NCBI RefSeq assembly: GCF_029689945.1
Contig: NZ_CP121451.1
Location: 4,092,001-4,156,000 of the forward strand
Reading direction: 5' to 3'
Length of the DNA stretch: 64,000 nt
Source of the DNA: Paenibacillus amylolyticus
GTDB taxonomy: Bacteria > Bacillota > Bacilli > Paenibacillales > Paenibacillaceae
The position numbers and the translations under genes are program-made. This document shows positions 8,220 to 16,612 of this stretch, in pieces (within the stretch, counting starts at the first letter, position 1; every line of letters starts with the position of its first letter). The notes beneath the pieces were generated by a model. It ran no database searches, had not been told where the DNA came from, and saw only the letters and a list, made by a program, of their open reading frames with translations.

Positions 8220-9588
8220 GCGTAGAGCGTAAGAAGTTTGTCCCTCATGATTATCAGCGGTATTGCATTAACCGGCTTTTGACAGATGATGCCCTTGGCC
8301 TGTTTCTGGATCTGGGTCTAGGGAAAACCGTGATCACCTTGACTGCCGTTAACGATCTGAAGTACAACCGATTCGCGGTCAGTCGGACTTTGGTCATTGC
8401 CCCTAAGAAGGTAGCGGAAGCGACATGGGGAAACGAAGCCGCCAAGTGGCAGCACCTGAAGCACATGCGGATCATCACCGTTTTAGGTACCTCACAGCAG
8501 CGGATCAAGTCCTTGAATACGCCAGGAGACGTATGGGTGATTAACCGGGATAATGTGGCGTGGCTTGTGGAGTATTACCGAAATGCTTGGCCCTTTGACA
8601 TGGTGGTGTTAGACGAGCTATCTAGTTTTAAAAATCACCAGGCGAAGCGATTCAAGGTACTGACTTGGGTTCGGCCGCACATCAACCGAATCGTAGGTCT
8701 AACTGGAACCCCAGCACCGAATGGGCTGCTTGACTTGTGGGCCCAGGTGAATCTACTAGATCAGGGGCAACGCTTGGAGAGGAACGTTACAGGGTACCGC
8801 ACGAAATATTTTGAGAAGAACTATAACGGCCACGGATACACAGCAAAGCCTGGTGCGGATGATGTGATTCAGCGTAAGATCGCCGATCTATGCATCAGCA
8901 TGAAAGCCGAGGATTATCTGGAACTGCCTGATAGTATCGTGAACGTTATTCCCGTTGTCCTGGATGCGAAAGCCCAGAAGCAGTACAACCAGCTGGAGAA
9001 GGAGCTGCTTCTGGAGATCGATGACGGGACAGAGATCACGGCAACCAGTGCAGCGGTTCTATCTGGCAAGCTACTGCAGCTGTGTAACGGAGCCTTGTAC
9101 GATGAGAACCGGCAGGTCTTCGAGATCCACGATAACAAGATCGAGGCTTTCATGGAGCTGGTGGAACAGCTTAACGGTAAATCGGCATTAGTGTTCTACA
9201 GCTTTCAACATGACCTGACTCGAATCAAGAAGGCATTGGAGAAACGAGCTTGCGGATCCGGGAGCTGAAGACGCCACAGGATCAACTGGATTGGAATGCC
9301 GGCAAGGTGGATATCCTGCTTGCCCATCCCGCCAGTGCAGCTTACGGACTTAACCTACAGGACGGGGGAAACCATGTGGTGTGGTTCGGCCTGAACTGGA
9401 GCCTGGAGCTGTATCAGCAAGCGAACGGCCGTCTGCATAGGCAAGGCCAGAAGCAGAAGGTTATCCTGCATCACCTGGTGGTGCAAGGCGGTGCTGATGA
9501 AGATGTGATGAAAGCCTTGGAGGGTAAGGCGACCACGCAGGACAAGCTTTTGGACGCACTGAAAGCCCGGATTGAGCGGATCAAATAG
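8201..9588 (+). CDS. SNF2-type DEAD/DEAH helicase (one-base frameshift)
   Basis: Two overlapping frames make one protein. The first (8201-9268) holds LGLGKT (Walker A, near residue 40), VLDELSSFKN (motif II) and LTGTPAPN (motif III). The second (from about 9250) holds the C-terminal motor motifs LAHPASAAYGLNLQ and QQANGRLHRQGQ. Adding one T to the TT at 9250-9251 joins them as KRALRIRELKTP, giving about 462 residues. Phage SNF2 helicases paired with VRR-NUC likely remodel replication or recombination intermediates. GTG 8201 or TTG 8216 may be the true start. The break is more likely a base-calling error than decay. Confidence 0.85.
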
Positions 9589-9602
9589 AGAGGGTGAGCC
9601 CT

Positions 9603-10466
9603 TTGAGTAACTGGCATTATGGCATAAAGCGTAGGGAAAACGAGTTGAAGGGATCTCCGCCATCACCAGTCACCACCACGCAGCTGACACCCGAAGAACT
9701 GGAAGAGATCCGGAGGAAATACCCGGCGACTAAGCGGGATAAGGCCTTCAAAAAGCCGATTGAGATAAAAACCAGACCCAAGGGGGATATAGATATGGCC
9801 AAAGCTAAATTTAATTTGACCGAAGATCAGTTCAATGCCGAACGTGCTTCTGGAAAGTCTATTGCTTTAATCGCCAAAGAACAGGGCGTTACTGAGGCAA
9901 CAGTATATAATCACGTCAGTAAATGGGCAAATGCCCGGAAGCCTGGACAGGAGAAGCTGCTTCGTGAGAAGGATGTTTCACCTGTTGCGGATCCGAAAGC
10001 TGAGCTGCTGGATAAAGCGGAGAAGGAGATCGAGCGGCTGACTGTAGAGAATCAGCGTCTTGATCAAAGAATGGTGACAGCACAGAACGAAGCGACGAAA
10101 GCCTGGGCTGAGGTTGAACAGCTTCGAGATAAAAATGATCAGTATGCTGCGTTGTGCAGAGAACTGGAAGACGATAAGAACGAATACAAGAGAATGTTTG
10201 AGAGCGGCTATAAGCTAGGTCAGGATCAAATAGCTAAAATCTCAGAACATCTGGAAACGATTAATTCATTACGTGAAAATGGAGACAGTCTAATCGCAGA
10301 GAATAACCGTCTGACGGACCGTATTGTTGAACTGGAGGAGCAAGTGTTTCAGCCGGAGCCTGTAAATGCAGCACCGATCAGCGAGGTTCAGCGTTTGGAA
10401 TCCGCCATTCAGGATTTGACTCGAGCACGTTGGATTCTTGGCCGCCTGTCTGCATCGGGGGAATAG
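9603..10466 (+). CDS. HTH plus coiled-coil phage protein
   Basis: About 287 residues. An N-terminal Pro/Lys-rich part (SNWHYGIKRREN...) is followed by a helix-turn-helix-like segment (SGKSIALIAKEQGVTEATVYNHVSKW). A long coiled coil follows (KAEKEIERL through LEEQVFQPE). The TTG start at 9603 follows GAGAGGGTGAG. A strong internal site AAGGGGGA precedes ATG 9795, so a shorter HTH-coiled-coil form or a second gene is possible. DNA binding is inferred from the HTH; the function is unknown. Confidence 0.65.
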   Translation: MSNWHYGIKRRENELKGSPPSPVTTTQLTPEELEEIRRKYPATKRDKAFKKPIEIKTRPKGDIDMAKAKFNLTEDQFNAERASGKSIALIAKEQGVTEATVYNHVSKWANARKPGQEKLLREKDVSPVADPKAELLDKAEKEIERLTVENQRLDQRMVTAQNEATKAWAEVEQLRDKNDQYAALCRELEDDKNEYKRMFESGYKLGQDQIAKISEHLETINSLRENGDSLIAENNRLTDRIVELEEQVFQPEPVNAAPISEVQRLESAIQDLTRARWILGRLSASGE

Positions 10467-10469
10467 CTT

Positions 10470-10724
10470 ATGACTAACACAAATGACCAGCCGAAAGACG
10501 TACAGCCGCCAGATCCCGTTAACAACCCGCAACATTACACCTTCGGTGGGATCGAGACGATAGACTATATTCGGGCCAAACTTGGTCCAGAAGGGTTCCA
10601 GGCGTTCTGCTTGGGCAACGTGTTGAAATACTGCAGCAGGCATAACCATAAAGGCGGCATGGAGGACTTACGTAAAGCTCGGTGGTACCTGGACAAAATC
10701 ATTCAGACAGAGGTGGTGAACTAG
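10470..10724 (+). CDS. DUF3310 family protein
   Basis: An 84-residue protein with the conserved core of DUF3310: NPQHYTFGGIETIDYI, FCLGNVLKYCSRHNHKGG and DLRKARWYLD. The family is also called SaV1535-like or nucleotide-kinase-associated. It is very common in phage replication regions but its activity is not established. It starts 4 bases after the previous gene and abuts the sigma-like gene, so the three are one transcription unit. Confidence 0.85.
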   Translation: MTNTNDQPKDVQPPDPVNNPQHYTFGGIETIDYIRAKLGPEGFQAFCLGNVLKYCSRHNHKGGMEDLRKARWYLDKIIQTEVVN

Positions 10725-11189
10725 ATGACAACGACAACCAAAGCAACGTGGATTGAGACCCTGATCAGTCAATATGCAACAGATTCCCGAGCCTTGGACA
10801 AGTACCGGAAGAGTCTGGATCCGGACGATCCCCAGGAGAAAGAGGAGGCCGAGGTAGTCTCTGAAATGCTGTCGGACATGAGATATGCCCTGACGTGGTT
10901 AAAACGCGGGAGACGGCCAGGCAGCCGCCGAGGAGCCGAGATTACTGACGTATATCGGCAGCGGGAAATTTATATCAAGCTGTCCGGACAGGAGATCACC
11001 GATGCTGAACGGCTTCGTCTGGTGGATGCCCTGCTGGCGTTGAGTGACAGAGAGCGAACATGTTTCCTACTTCACATGGCGCAGGGGTTGACGCTTCTAG
11101 AGATTTCGTCTAAACTAAATTTATCAAAGCGGTCCGTCCAGGAGTATGTGACACGGGCTAAGGACAAGATTTCAAAAGAATTTTTGTGA
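10725..11189 (+). CDS. Sigma-70 region 4-like phage transcription regulator
   Basis: 154 residues. The C-terminal 55 match sigma region 4: LSDRERTCFLLHMAQGLT, then the helix-turn-helix LLEISSKLNLSKRSVQEYV. The N-terminal half has no sigma region 2, so it is not a full sigma factor. Proteins of this kind (Xpf in PBSX, ArpU/RinA-like factors) sit at the end of the early region and switch on late genes. Here the gene is followed directly by three TGTCGTAC direct repeats and then a strong terminator, consistent with it acting on its own downstream region. Confidence 0.75.
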   Translation: MTTTTKATWIETLISQYATDSRALDKYRKSLDPDDPQEKEEAEVVSEMLSDMRYALTWLKRGRRPGSRRGAEITDVYRQREIYIKLSGQEITDAERLRLVDALLALSDRERTCFLLHMAQGLTLLEISSKLNLSKRSVQEYVTRAKDKISKEFL

Positions 11190-11192
11190 TCG

Positions 11193-11224
11193 TGTCGTAC
11201 GTACTGTCGTACAACGTGTCGTAC
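11193..11224. promoter_or_regulatory. Three TGTCGTAC direct repeats, 12-base period
   Basis: Exact TGTCGTAC at 11193, 11205 and 11217, spaced exactly 12 bases start to start. They begin 3 bases after the sigma-like gene and stop 30 bases before the terminator. The regular period suggests side-by-side binding of a protein. The adjacent regulator is the obvious candidate (inference). No good -35/-10 pair is visible. Confidence 0.55.
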
Positions 11225-11253
11225 AAGTGACCCACTACAAGTATGTCTACAAC

Positions 11254-11283
11254 AGGGCTCTCCATTGCGGAGGGCTCTTTTTT
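11254..11283 (+). terminator. Intrinsic terminator ending the early/replication unit
   Basis: Ten base pairs (11254-11263 with 11269-11278, two of them G-U), a five-base loop, and a T-run at 11278-11283. It separates the early genes from the accessory and late genes. Confidence 0.85.
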
Positions 11284-11316
11284 GCGTTCCACAAAACTAT
11301 TCAGGAGGTTGATATC

Positions 11317-11523
11317 ATGAATCAGCAGATCGAGAACAACTTCAGCTACCATTCCCCGAAAGAAGGACAGCCCGCCAAGTATGAGGCTATCCGGGCTAAG
11401 GGGAAGGAACTTGCAGAATTGATCGATGAGAAGACACCCAAGTCTCGTGAACAGTCACTTGCAATGACGAATTTGGAGCAAGCTGTGTTCTGGGCTAATG
11501 CAGCTATTGCACGGAATGAATAG
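11317..11523 (+). CDS. Acb2/Tad1-type cyclic-nucleotide sponge (anti-CBASS / anti-Thoeris)
   Basis: 68 residues from an ATG with CAGGAGGTTGATATC. The sequence fits the Acb2/Tad1 hairpin-domain family as I know it: an N-terminal IENNFSYHSPKEGQ, then KYEAIRAKGKELAELI, and the signature SREQSLAMTNLEQAVFWAN followed by AAIARNE. Known members form multimers that bind defence signal molecules: cyclic di- and trinucleotides for Acb2, a cyclic ADP-ribose isomer for Tad1. This blocks CBASS or Thoeris effectors. Which signal this copy binds cannot be read from sequence. It is the first gene after the early terminator, in a moron-like position. Confidence 0.8.
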   Translation: MNQQIENNFSYHSPKEGQPAKYEAIRAKGKELAELIDEKTPKSREQSLAMTNLEQAVFWANAAIARNE

Positions 11524-11794
11524 CGAAATGGATCGGGTCAAAGATCGGCATAAGCACATGTTTGAAACAATGCGCCAAGCATTTGTGCGCTTAAGCGAAT
11601 CTTTTGCAAATTTCGCCAAGGCGTTCCAGGAGCGTCAGGGAGTCGTCGAATTGCTGGAGCTAATCGAGCAGTACGACGAGCAGCCTGTGAAGACAAAGCC
11701 GTTGCGTCTGCGAGATCTGCCGAGGTCATTACCGATGCAGCACCAGGTTCTGAACCGAAAGCCGGTTCTTCAGGTGGCAAGGAGTCGTTGTTGA
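11516..11794 (+). CDS. Hypothetical helical phage protein (92 aa)
   Basis: It begins at ATG 11516, overlapping the end of the Acb2/Tad1 gene by 8 bases (an earlier ATG is at 11498). The N-terminal two thirds are amphipathic helix (MDRVKDRHKHMFETMRQAF, then SFANFAKAFQERQG). The tail is basic. No family is recognised. Tight coupling suggests co-expression with the anti-defence gene. Confidence 0.5.
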   Translation: MNSEMDRVKDRHKHMFETMRQAFVRLSESFANFAKAFQERQGVVELLELIEQYDEQPVKTKPLRLRDLPRSLPMQHQVLNRKPVLQVARSRC

Positions 11795-11821
11795 ACATTT
11801 GATTTGAAAGGTGGCAGTAAG

Positions 11822-12220
11822 ATGATCCAGTGGTTGCATCGAAAAACCAATAAGATGCTTACTGTCTCAGAAAAGAATAAACTTCCAGTCACAACAACCA
11901 TACCTGAAGATATCTCCCTTGTAGATCGGGCAGCTATAGCAGGTTCGGCAGTCTATGCCGCTGAGACAAGCAAGTCGATTACGCTTGAATTTTACGGTTC
12001 TACAGTTAACACTTCAGCGGCATTTACCTTTGAGATTCAAGGTCCAAGTGGCAGGAAGTCAGCGTATCAAGGGATACGACAGACGGCACCTAAGGATTTA
12101 GTGACTTCGGCCAAGATCGGGGAGACGGTCTCATTTACGGTTCCTGCAGGCTTCAAGTTGATTATTAACTACACAGCACCTAGCACCGGCACACTGTCGG
12201 TCCAAGGGACGGTGGAGTAA
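11822..12220 (+). CDS. Beta-rich hypothetical protein of the pre-terminase cassette
   Basis: 132 residues from ATG 11822 with GAAAGGTGG upstream. After a short helical start it is almost wholly beta-type, with alternating Thr/Ser/Val segments such as SITLEFYGSTVNTSAAFTFE and a C-terminal STGTLSVQGTVE. It looks like a small beta-sandwich of the kind found on virion surfaces. Its stop touches the next ATG, so the three cassette genes are translationally linked. Confidence 0.55.
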   Translation: MIQWLHRKTNKMLTVSEKNKLPVTTTIPEDISLVDRAAIAGSAVYAAETSKSITLEFYGSTVNTSAAFTFEIQGPSGRKSAYQGIRQTAPKDLVTSAKIGETVSFTVPAGFKLIINYTAPSTGTLSVQGTVE

Positions 12221-13211
12221 ATGGCAGACGAGCTATCCGTTGTTGCCCTGTCACAAGCCAATAGAGCCAAACGTAACCTTGCACCTTATGACTATTGCGA
12301 TGCTGAATCGAGAGATCTCTACATCCCCGATTCGAGAAAAGACCAGGAAGCCCAATGTATACCGCCGCCATGGCAGGTATTCAGTCAATCTATTGGTTCA
12401 GAGCGATTAAGGTCAAGGGGCTTATAGCGAACCCCAAGGCTGATTACTATGCGACCTATTCAACCAACCATAACAATGTGGGCGGTATTGGACTGGCGTA
12501 TTCGAACAGCCCCACCGGGCCCTGGACCCGACATGGACAGGTGTTTCTCGACACGGTTGAAGGTAATTCCACAGAGACGCCTTACGTCATTTGGAACGAG
12601 ATCGAGAAATTATTTTTCATGTACTATCAACAGAGCGGACTGGGAATTAACCAATCGACAGCATTGGCCACTTCACCGGACATGATTAACTGGACTCGTG
12701 TTGGACTCATTCTGGATAAGCCGCCAGGCTTCCCAGGAGACGGCCATACGGGTTATTTTTCGGGTTACCGAGATGGAGGCAAATGGATTGGATTTTCGAT
12801 TATGGGCGGAGGAGACTTCGGTCGTAAATGCATTTGGCATTCGCATGATGGCCGTTTATGGCTTTCTGATCCGAGACCAATGATGGGCGGCAATGATGCT
12901 ACATTATCCGCAGGGAGAATTTTTCAAGGTCCAACGCCGGTGTATTCATGTACAAGGGGCATAAGTGGTGGGTCGGCATGATGTCGGCTTATGCTTCAGG
13001 AGGTGTGACTACCGTTGCCCGGCCGGCGGTCGCTAAAATTACCGATGATTACCGGCAACTTAAGGAGCGACCTATGGATATACACTTTCCGCCGTTAGCT
13101 TGGGAGACGACCAACATGCAGTCGATGATGGTTTCTGTGATGGACGGTATTGTCTATGTTTATTACAACACAGATAACAATGTGGGCGTTGCCTATTCGG
13201 TGGAGGTGTAG
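12221..13211 (+). CDS. GH43-like beta-propeller protein (two one-base frameshifts)
   Basis: Three consecutive frames cover one protein of about 330 residues. Joins are restored by one base at the AAAA/CCC runs (12337-12353) and one T at 12945-12946, giving ...PVYFMYKGHKWW. Repeated propeller strands are visible: IGLAYSNSPTGPWTRHGQVF, ETPYVIWNEIEKLFFMYYQ, ALATSPDMINWTRVG and CIWHSHDGRLWLSD. This is the pattern of five-blade GH43/GH32/DUF377-type glycan-active proteins. Catalytic residues cannot be assigned with confidence, so binding or hydrolysis of a carbohydrate is an inference. Its position before the terminase is unusual for a structural protein. Confidence 0.65.
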
Positions 13212-13212
13212 A

Positions 13213-13899
13213 ATGGTTATTCGTGATGCAGCGGGAAACATCGTTCCATTTGGAAAAGTACACAAAAGGCTGGTTGCTGATTTCCTTAACGGAACCTTAC
13301 CGGAGTGGGTAGAGGTCGTGGGTACGCCTACGTTTGAACCTCTGCCAGATCGAGGTACAATCACCGTTACAACACCGGCAACAGCTGGATCCTCTGTTGA
13401 GCTTCGGATGAAGCAGCTAATCGACAGTTCCAAGGTAACGGCGATTGCGATCACTTTCGAAGCCCTGCAGTTTAACGGAAACATTGGACTGTCAGTTCAG
13501 ATCGGGATCAAGTCTCCAGACAGTAAAGCCGGGATCACCTTCTTTCAGAACGTTAATCAGAAATATGGAACGATCAGGGCTTACAAGGCTGACGGCACGT
13601 ACACCGACTTTCAGCAGAACATGGTGTTCTTCACGACAAACGGCGTAGCGGGAGACGAGGCTCAGAACCGGAAGAACATCACGGTTCTACTGTGTACCGG
13701 CTTACAATTCTCTGCCGGGTTCGAAAGACCCTCTGTTTGGCTCGGAGCTGATGATCAGTACGGCGGTGTCGCTGCTAATCTGAGCGGAGGACTCTTCCAA
13801 CACGGCAATCTGCAATGTCTCCTGAAGCTGACGACAAGCCCAGCTGAGGCTAAGTACTTCAAATGTTCCCAGATGAAAGTGGATATCTGGAGCAACTGA
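13213..13899 (+). CDS. Beta-rich lectin-like protein of the pre-terminase cassette
   Basis: 228 residues from ATG 13213, with GGAGGTG overlapping the previous stop. Strongly beta-type throughout (GTITVTTPATAGSSVELRM, ITFEALQFNGNIGLSVQIGI, KSPDSKAGITFFQ). This resembles a concanavalin-like or carbohydrate-binding jelly roll, but I recognise no defining motif. With its two upstream neighbours it forms a short unit that looks like a surface-glycan module or lysogenic-conversion cargo. Confidence 0.55.
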   Translation: MVIRDAAGNIVPFGKVHKRLVADFLNGTLPEWVEVVGTPTFEPLPDRGTITVTTPATAGSSVELRMKQLIDSSKVTAIAITFEALQFNGNIGLSVQIGIKSPDSKAGITFFQNVNQKYGTIRAYKADGTYTDFQQNMVFFTTNGVAGDEAQNRKNITVLLCTGLQFSAGFERPSVWLGADDQYGGVAANLSGGLFQHGNLQCLLKLTTSPAEAKYFKCSQMKVDIWSN

Positions 13900-13921
13900 A
13901 TTAAGCAGATATGGACAAATT

Positions 13922-13943
13922 AAAAAGCCGCAATAAGCGACTT
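13922..13943 (-). terminator. Intrinsic terminator of the minus-strand peptide gene
   Basis: On the minus strand, seven base pairs (13943-13937 with 13931-13925) enclose a five-base loop, followed by a run of T (A on the plus strand at 13922-13926). It begins at the stop codon of the small peptide gene, supporting that gene as real. Confidence 0.7.
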
Positions 13944-14052
13944 AATTCGATACGGCTTGGAATAATAGATACAAGAATCCGAATAGAATTGACAGAGCTA
14001 GACAGTTCAACAGCAAAGGTTTTCCGATTTGGTCGTATAATCGTTCTAACAA
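13942..14052 (-). CDS. 36-residue single-helix membrane peptide, opposite to all phage neighbours
   Basis: The reading frame runs from a TTG at 14052 to a TAA at 13942-13944. A near-perfect ribosome site AGGAGGTGA (14066-14058) sits five bases before the start. The product has a short charged head (LERLYDQIGKP) and one hydrophobic helix (LLLNCLALSILFGFLYLLF). A terminator follows at once. Size, single helix and isolated opposite orientation resemble type I toxins or small lysis/exclusion peptides of Gram-positive phages. I recognise no known family. The function is not claimed. Confidence 0.65.
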   Translation of the reverse strand: MLERLYDQIGKPLLLNCLALSILFGFLYLLFQAVSN

Positions 14053-14145
14053 GAGCTTCACCTCCTATCAATTTAGTTCTTTCGACACAAAAAGAGGAAA
14101 ATCCTTCCGATGCGTCGAAGTATGGAAGTGAAAAGGAGGGATAAT

Positions 14146-14483
14146 ATGGAGCATGATTTCAAGCTACTACGAGATATTATCAAAGATGAATACGGGAATT
14201 ACTATATTTCAGTAAAAGAAAAAGAGGTCCAGACGGCATAGAGTTATTTTTGCTTAACGCTTTTGTATGGCACTCGTATCGTCTTTTACTTGGAACAGGA
14301 TCTGAGCCGCTTCTCACTTACGAGAAGAATCGAGATTACACAGGTAAAGTTGCCCATGATTCTATTGTTTCACAACTTAAGAACGAAAAGGTTGTTACTT
14401 ACACAGTAGAAGAAGCAAGGAAGCACTTTAAGTTAAATTTCATTGATACTCTGGATTTTGACAAGAATCCAAAGGTTAAGTAG
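14146..14483 (+). CDS. Hypothetical phage protein (one-base frameshift)
   Basis: ATG 14146 follows AAAAGGAGGG. The frame stops at 14241, but the adjacent frame continues to 14483. Adding one A to the AAAAA at 14219-14223 joins them as SVKEKRGPDGIELFLLNAF, giving about 112 residues. The protein contains an aromatic helix (LLNAFVWHSYRLLLG) and a polar C-terminus. No family recognised. It is followed by an intrinsic terminator just before the terminase genes. Confidence 0.55.
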
Positions 14484-14493
14484 TTAAAACAAG

Positions 14494-14516
14494 AGCATCC
14501 TTCTGGGTGCTTTTTT
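14494..14516 (+). terminator. Intrinsic terminator before the terminase genes
   Basis: AGCATCC (14494-14500) pairs with GGGTGCT (14505-14511) around TTCT, followed by TTTTTT. It closes the accessory segment. Confidence 0.8.
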
Positions 14517-14564
14517 CTGTTACATACGAAACAAACTCAATCTTGGAGGTGGTGAGGATGATCG

Positions 14565-15314
14565 ATGCATAGAAAAGCTGAAGCCGATTATAAGCGAGGA
14601 ATGAAATACAAAGAGATTGCTGAGAAATACGACGTCTCCCTGAACACGGTTAAGAGCTGGAAGCAGCGTCATGGGTGGAACAGGGAAAAGGGTGCACCCT
14701 CTACAAAAAGTGTGCACACAAAACGAACTGGTGCGCCTGAAGGTAATAAGAACGCCTTAGGTAATCGTGGCGGCTCTGCTCCTAAAAGAAATAGCAATGC
14801 GAAGACACACGGCCTGTTTGCGAAGTATCTGCCGGCAGAGGCCAGAGAGATCATGGAGCAGATCGAGACGAGATCCCCGCTTGATATGTTGTGGGACCAG
14901 ATCACGATTCAGTATGCTGCCATCATCCGTGCGCAACAGATCATGTATGTCAGCGATAAGGGCGAGATGATCAAGGAGCTGAAGAAAGAGAAATACGAGA
15001 TTGTTCAGGTTCCAGGTGACAGCGCAGATGATGCTCCGCAGATGAAGCAGGTTCCGATTGAGCAGGAATACGAGTTCCAATTCGCTTGGGACCGGCAGGC
15101 CACGTTCCTTAACGCCCAGAGCAGGGCCATGGCGACGCTGCAGAACCTGATTAAGCAGTATGAAGAGATGTGCCGCCAGGACGACGCTGACGAGGAACAG
15201 CAGCTGAGGCTTCAGAAGCTGAAAGGTGAGGTCAGCCTGATCGATCAGAAAGTGGCCAAGGATGACGACAAGCCGATTGAGATCCGGATTGTTCGAAAGG
15301 GTGAGCGCTCATGA
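14565..15314 (+). CDS. Terminase small subunit
   Basis: 249 residues. The N-terminus is a DNA-binding HTH typical of PBSX-like small terminases ([26 protein letters not shown]). A basic Gly-rich linker ([15 protein letters not shown]) and a helical oligomerisation part follow. It recognises the packaging site and recruits the large subunit. The start ATG at 14565 follows GGAGGTGGTGAGG; an ATG at 14558 reads only four codons. It overlaps the large subunit by 4 bases, a standard pair. Confidence 0.9.
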   Translation: MHRKAEADYKRGMKYKEIAEKYDVSLNTVKSWKQRHGWNREKGAPSTKSVHTKRTGAPEGNKNALGNRGGSAPKRNSNAKTHGLFAKYLPAEAREIMEQIETRSPLDMLWDQITIQYAAIIRAQQIMYVSDKGEMIKELKKEKYEIVQVPGDSADDAPQMKQVPIEQEYEFQFAWDRQATFLNAQSRAMATLQNLIKQYEEMCRQDDADEEQQLRLQKLKGEVSLIDQKVAKDDDKPIEIRIVRKGERS

Positions 15315-16585
15315 CCGAGAAGGAAGTGAACCCCCATTTCGAGGATTTCCTGTTCGACTGGCAGCATAAGTTTTATTTCCTGGTCGGTGGTTACGGATCG
15401 TCCAAGAGCTACCATGTTGGCCTGAAGCTGGTTCTTAAGTTGCTGGAGGAACGCAGGACGGCCTTGGTGGTCAGGGAAGTATACGATACTCTCCGGGATT
15501 CCACATACGCCTTGTTGGCGGAGATCATCGTGGATCTTGGTCTGGAGGGCAAGGTCAAGCTGGTAAGCTCGCCGATGCAGATTCGATTCCCGAACGGCAG
15601 TAAGATCATCTTCAAAGGTATGGACAAACCGGAGAAGCTGAAGTCCATTCATAACGTGTCCATCATCTGGATTGAGGAGTGCAGCGAGGTGAAGTACACC
15701 GGCTTCAAGGAGCTGATAGGACGTTTGCGGCATCCAACATTAAGGCTGCATATGATCCTGAGTACCAACCCGGTCAGCACGGCGAACTGGAGCTATAAGT
15801 ATTTCTTCAAGGATCCGAAGAACAATGTGTATGTCCTGGATGATATGGACCTGTATCGTGATCGCATCGTGATCGTCAAGGATACGTACTATCATCATTC
15901 GGTGGCAGATGATAACCTGTTTCTGCCTGAGAGCTATATCGAGCAGCTGGAGGATCTGAAGACGCATGACCCGGACCTGCACCGCATTGCGCGGCGTGGG
16001 CGTTTTGGCGTGAATGGAACCAGGGTGTTGCCGCAGTTTGTAGTTGCCCCTCATGCGGAGGTTATGGCGGCTATTCAGGCGATCAAATCTCCAGTGATGC
16101 GTAACGGCATGGACTTTGGCTTTGAATCGTCATATAACGCCCTGGTGCGTCTGACGGTGGACCATAAGGAGAAGATCCTGTATATCCATTGGGAGTACTA
16201 CAAGAACAAGATGACGGATGACCGGACGGCTGCAGAGATCATGGAGTTCAAGGAGTCCCGGGAGCTGATCCGGGCGGATAGCGCCGAGCCAAAGACCATT
16301 GCTTATTACCGACAGATGGGATTCAACATCGAGCCTGCGAAGAAGTTCGCCGGATCCCGCTTGCAGTATACGAAGAAGGTCAAGCGGTTCAAGAAGATTG
16401 TCTGTTCGTCGAACTGCGTGAACGTCAAATCAGAGCTAGAAGATTTAACCTATGCCGTGGATAAGAGCGGGGAGATCATTGAGGATGAGTTCAACATCGA
16501 CCCCCATACGTTCTCGGCTATTTGGTATGCCCTGGATGATTACGAAGTGGCCGACATGAAAGGCTATGCCAGCTACGGTAAGTAG
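15311..16585 (+). CDS. Terminase large subunit
   Basis: 424 residues, the motor and nuclease for headful-type DNA packaging. Walker A variant [10 protein letters not shown] near residue 27, Walker [11 protein letters not shown] near 120, and coupling motif ILSTNPVS. The C-terminal RNase H-like nuclease shows Asp in GMDFGFES and in [10 protein letters not shown], plus a late acidic residue. It belongs to the PBSX/SPP1 XtmB-like group (Terminase_3). The gene overlaps the small subunit and is followed 27 bases later by the portal gene. Confidence 0.95.
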   Translation: MTEKEVNPHFEDFLFDWQHKFYFLVGGYGSSKSYHVGLKLVLKLLEERRTALVVREVYDTLRDSTYALLAEIIVDLGLEGKVKLVSSPMQIRFPNGSKIIFKGMDKPEKLKSIHNVSIIWIEECSEVKYTGFKELIGRLRHPTLRLHMILSTNPVSTANWSYKYFFKDPKNNVYVLDDMDLYRDRIVIVKDTYYHHSVADDNLFLPESYIEQLEDLKTHDPDLHRIARRGRFGVNGTRVLPQFVVAPHAEVMAAIQAIKSPVMRNGMDFGFESSYNALVRLTVDHKEKILYIHWEYYKNKMTDDRTAAEIMEFKESRELIRADSAEPKTIAYYRQMGFNIEPAKKFAGSRLQYTKKVKRFKKIVCSSNCVNVKSELEDLTYAVDKSGEIIEDEFNIDPHTFSAIWYALDDYEVADMKGYASYGK

Positions 16586-16612
16586 TAAAGCGAGAATTGG
16601 GGTGAGATAACA

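Noticed and set aside
13911..14144. Plus-strand frame of 77 codons
   Set aside because: It is the antisense of the small membrane peptide, has no ribosome site and no sensible protein character.
15245..15733. Minus-strand frame of 162 codons over the terminases
   Set aside because: Antisense of intact terminase motifs; no own signals.
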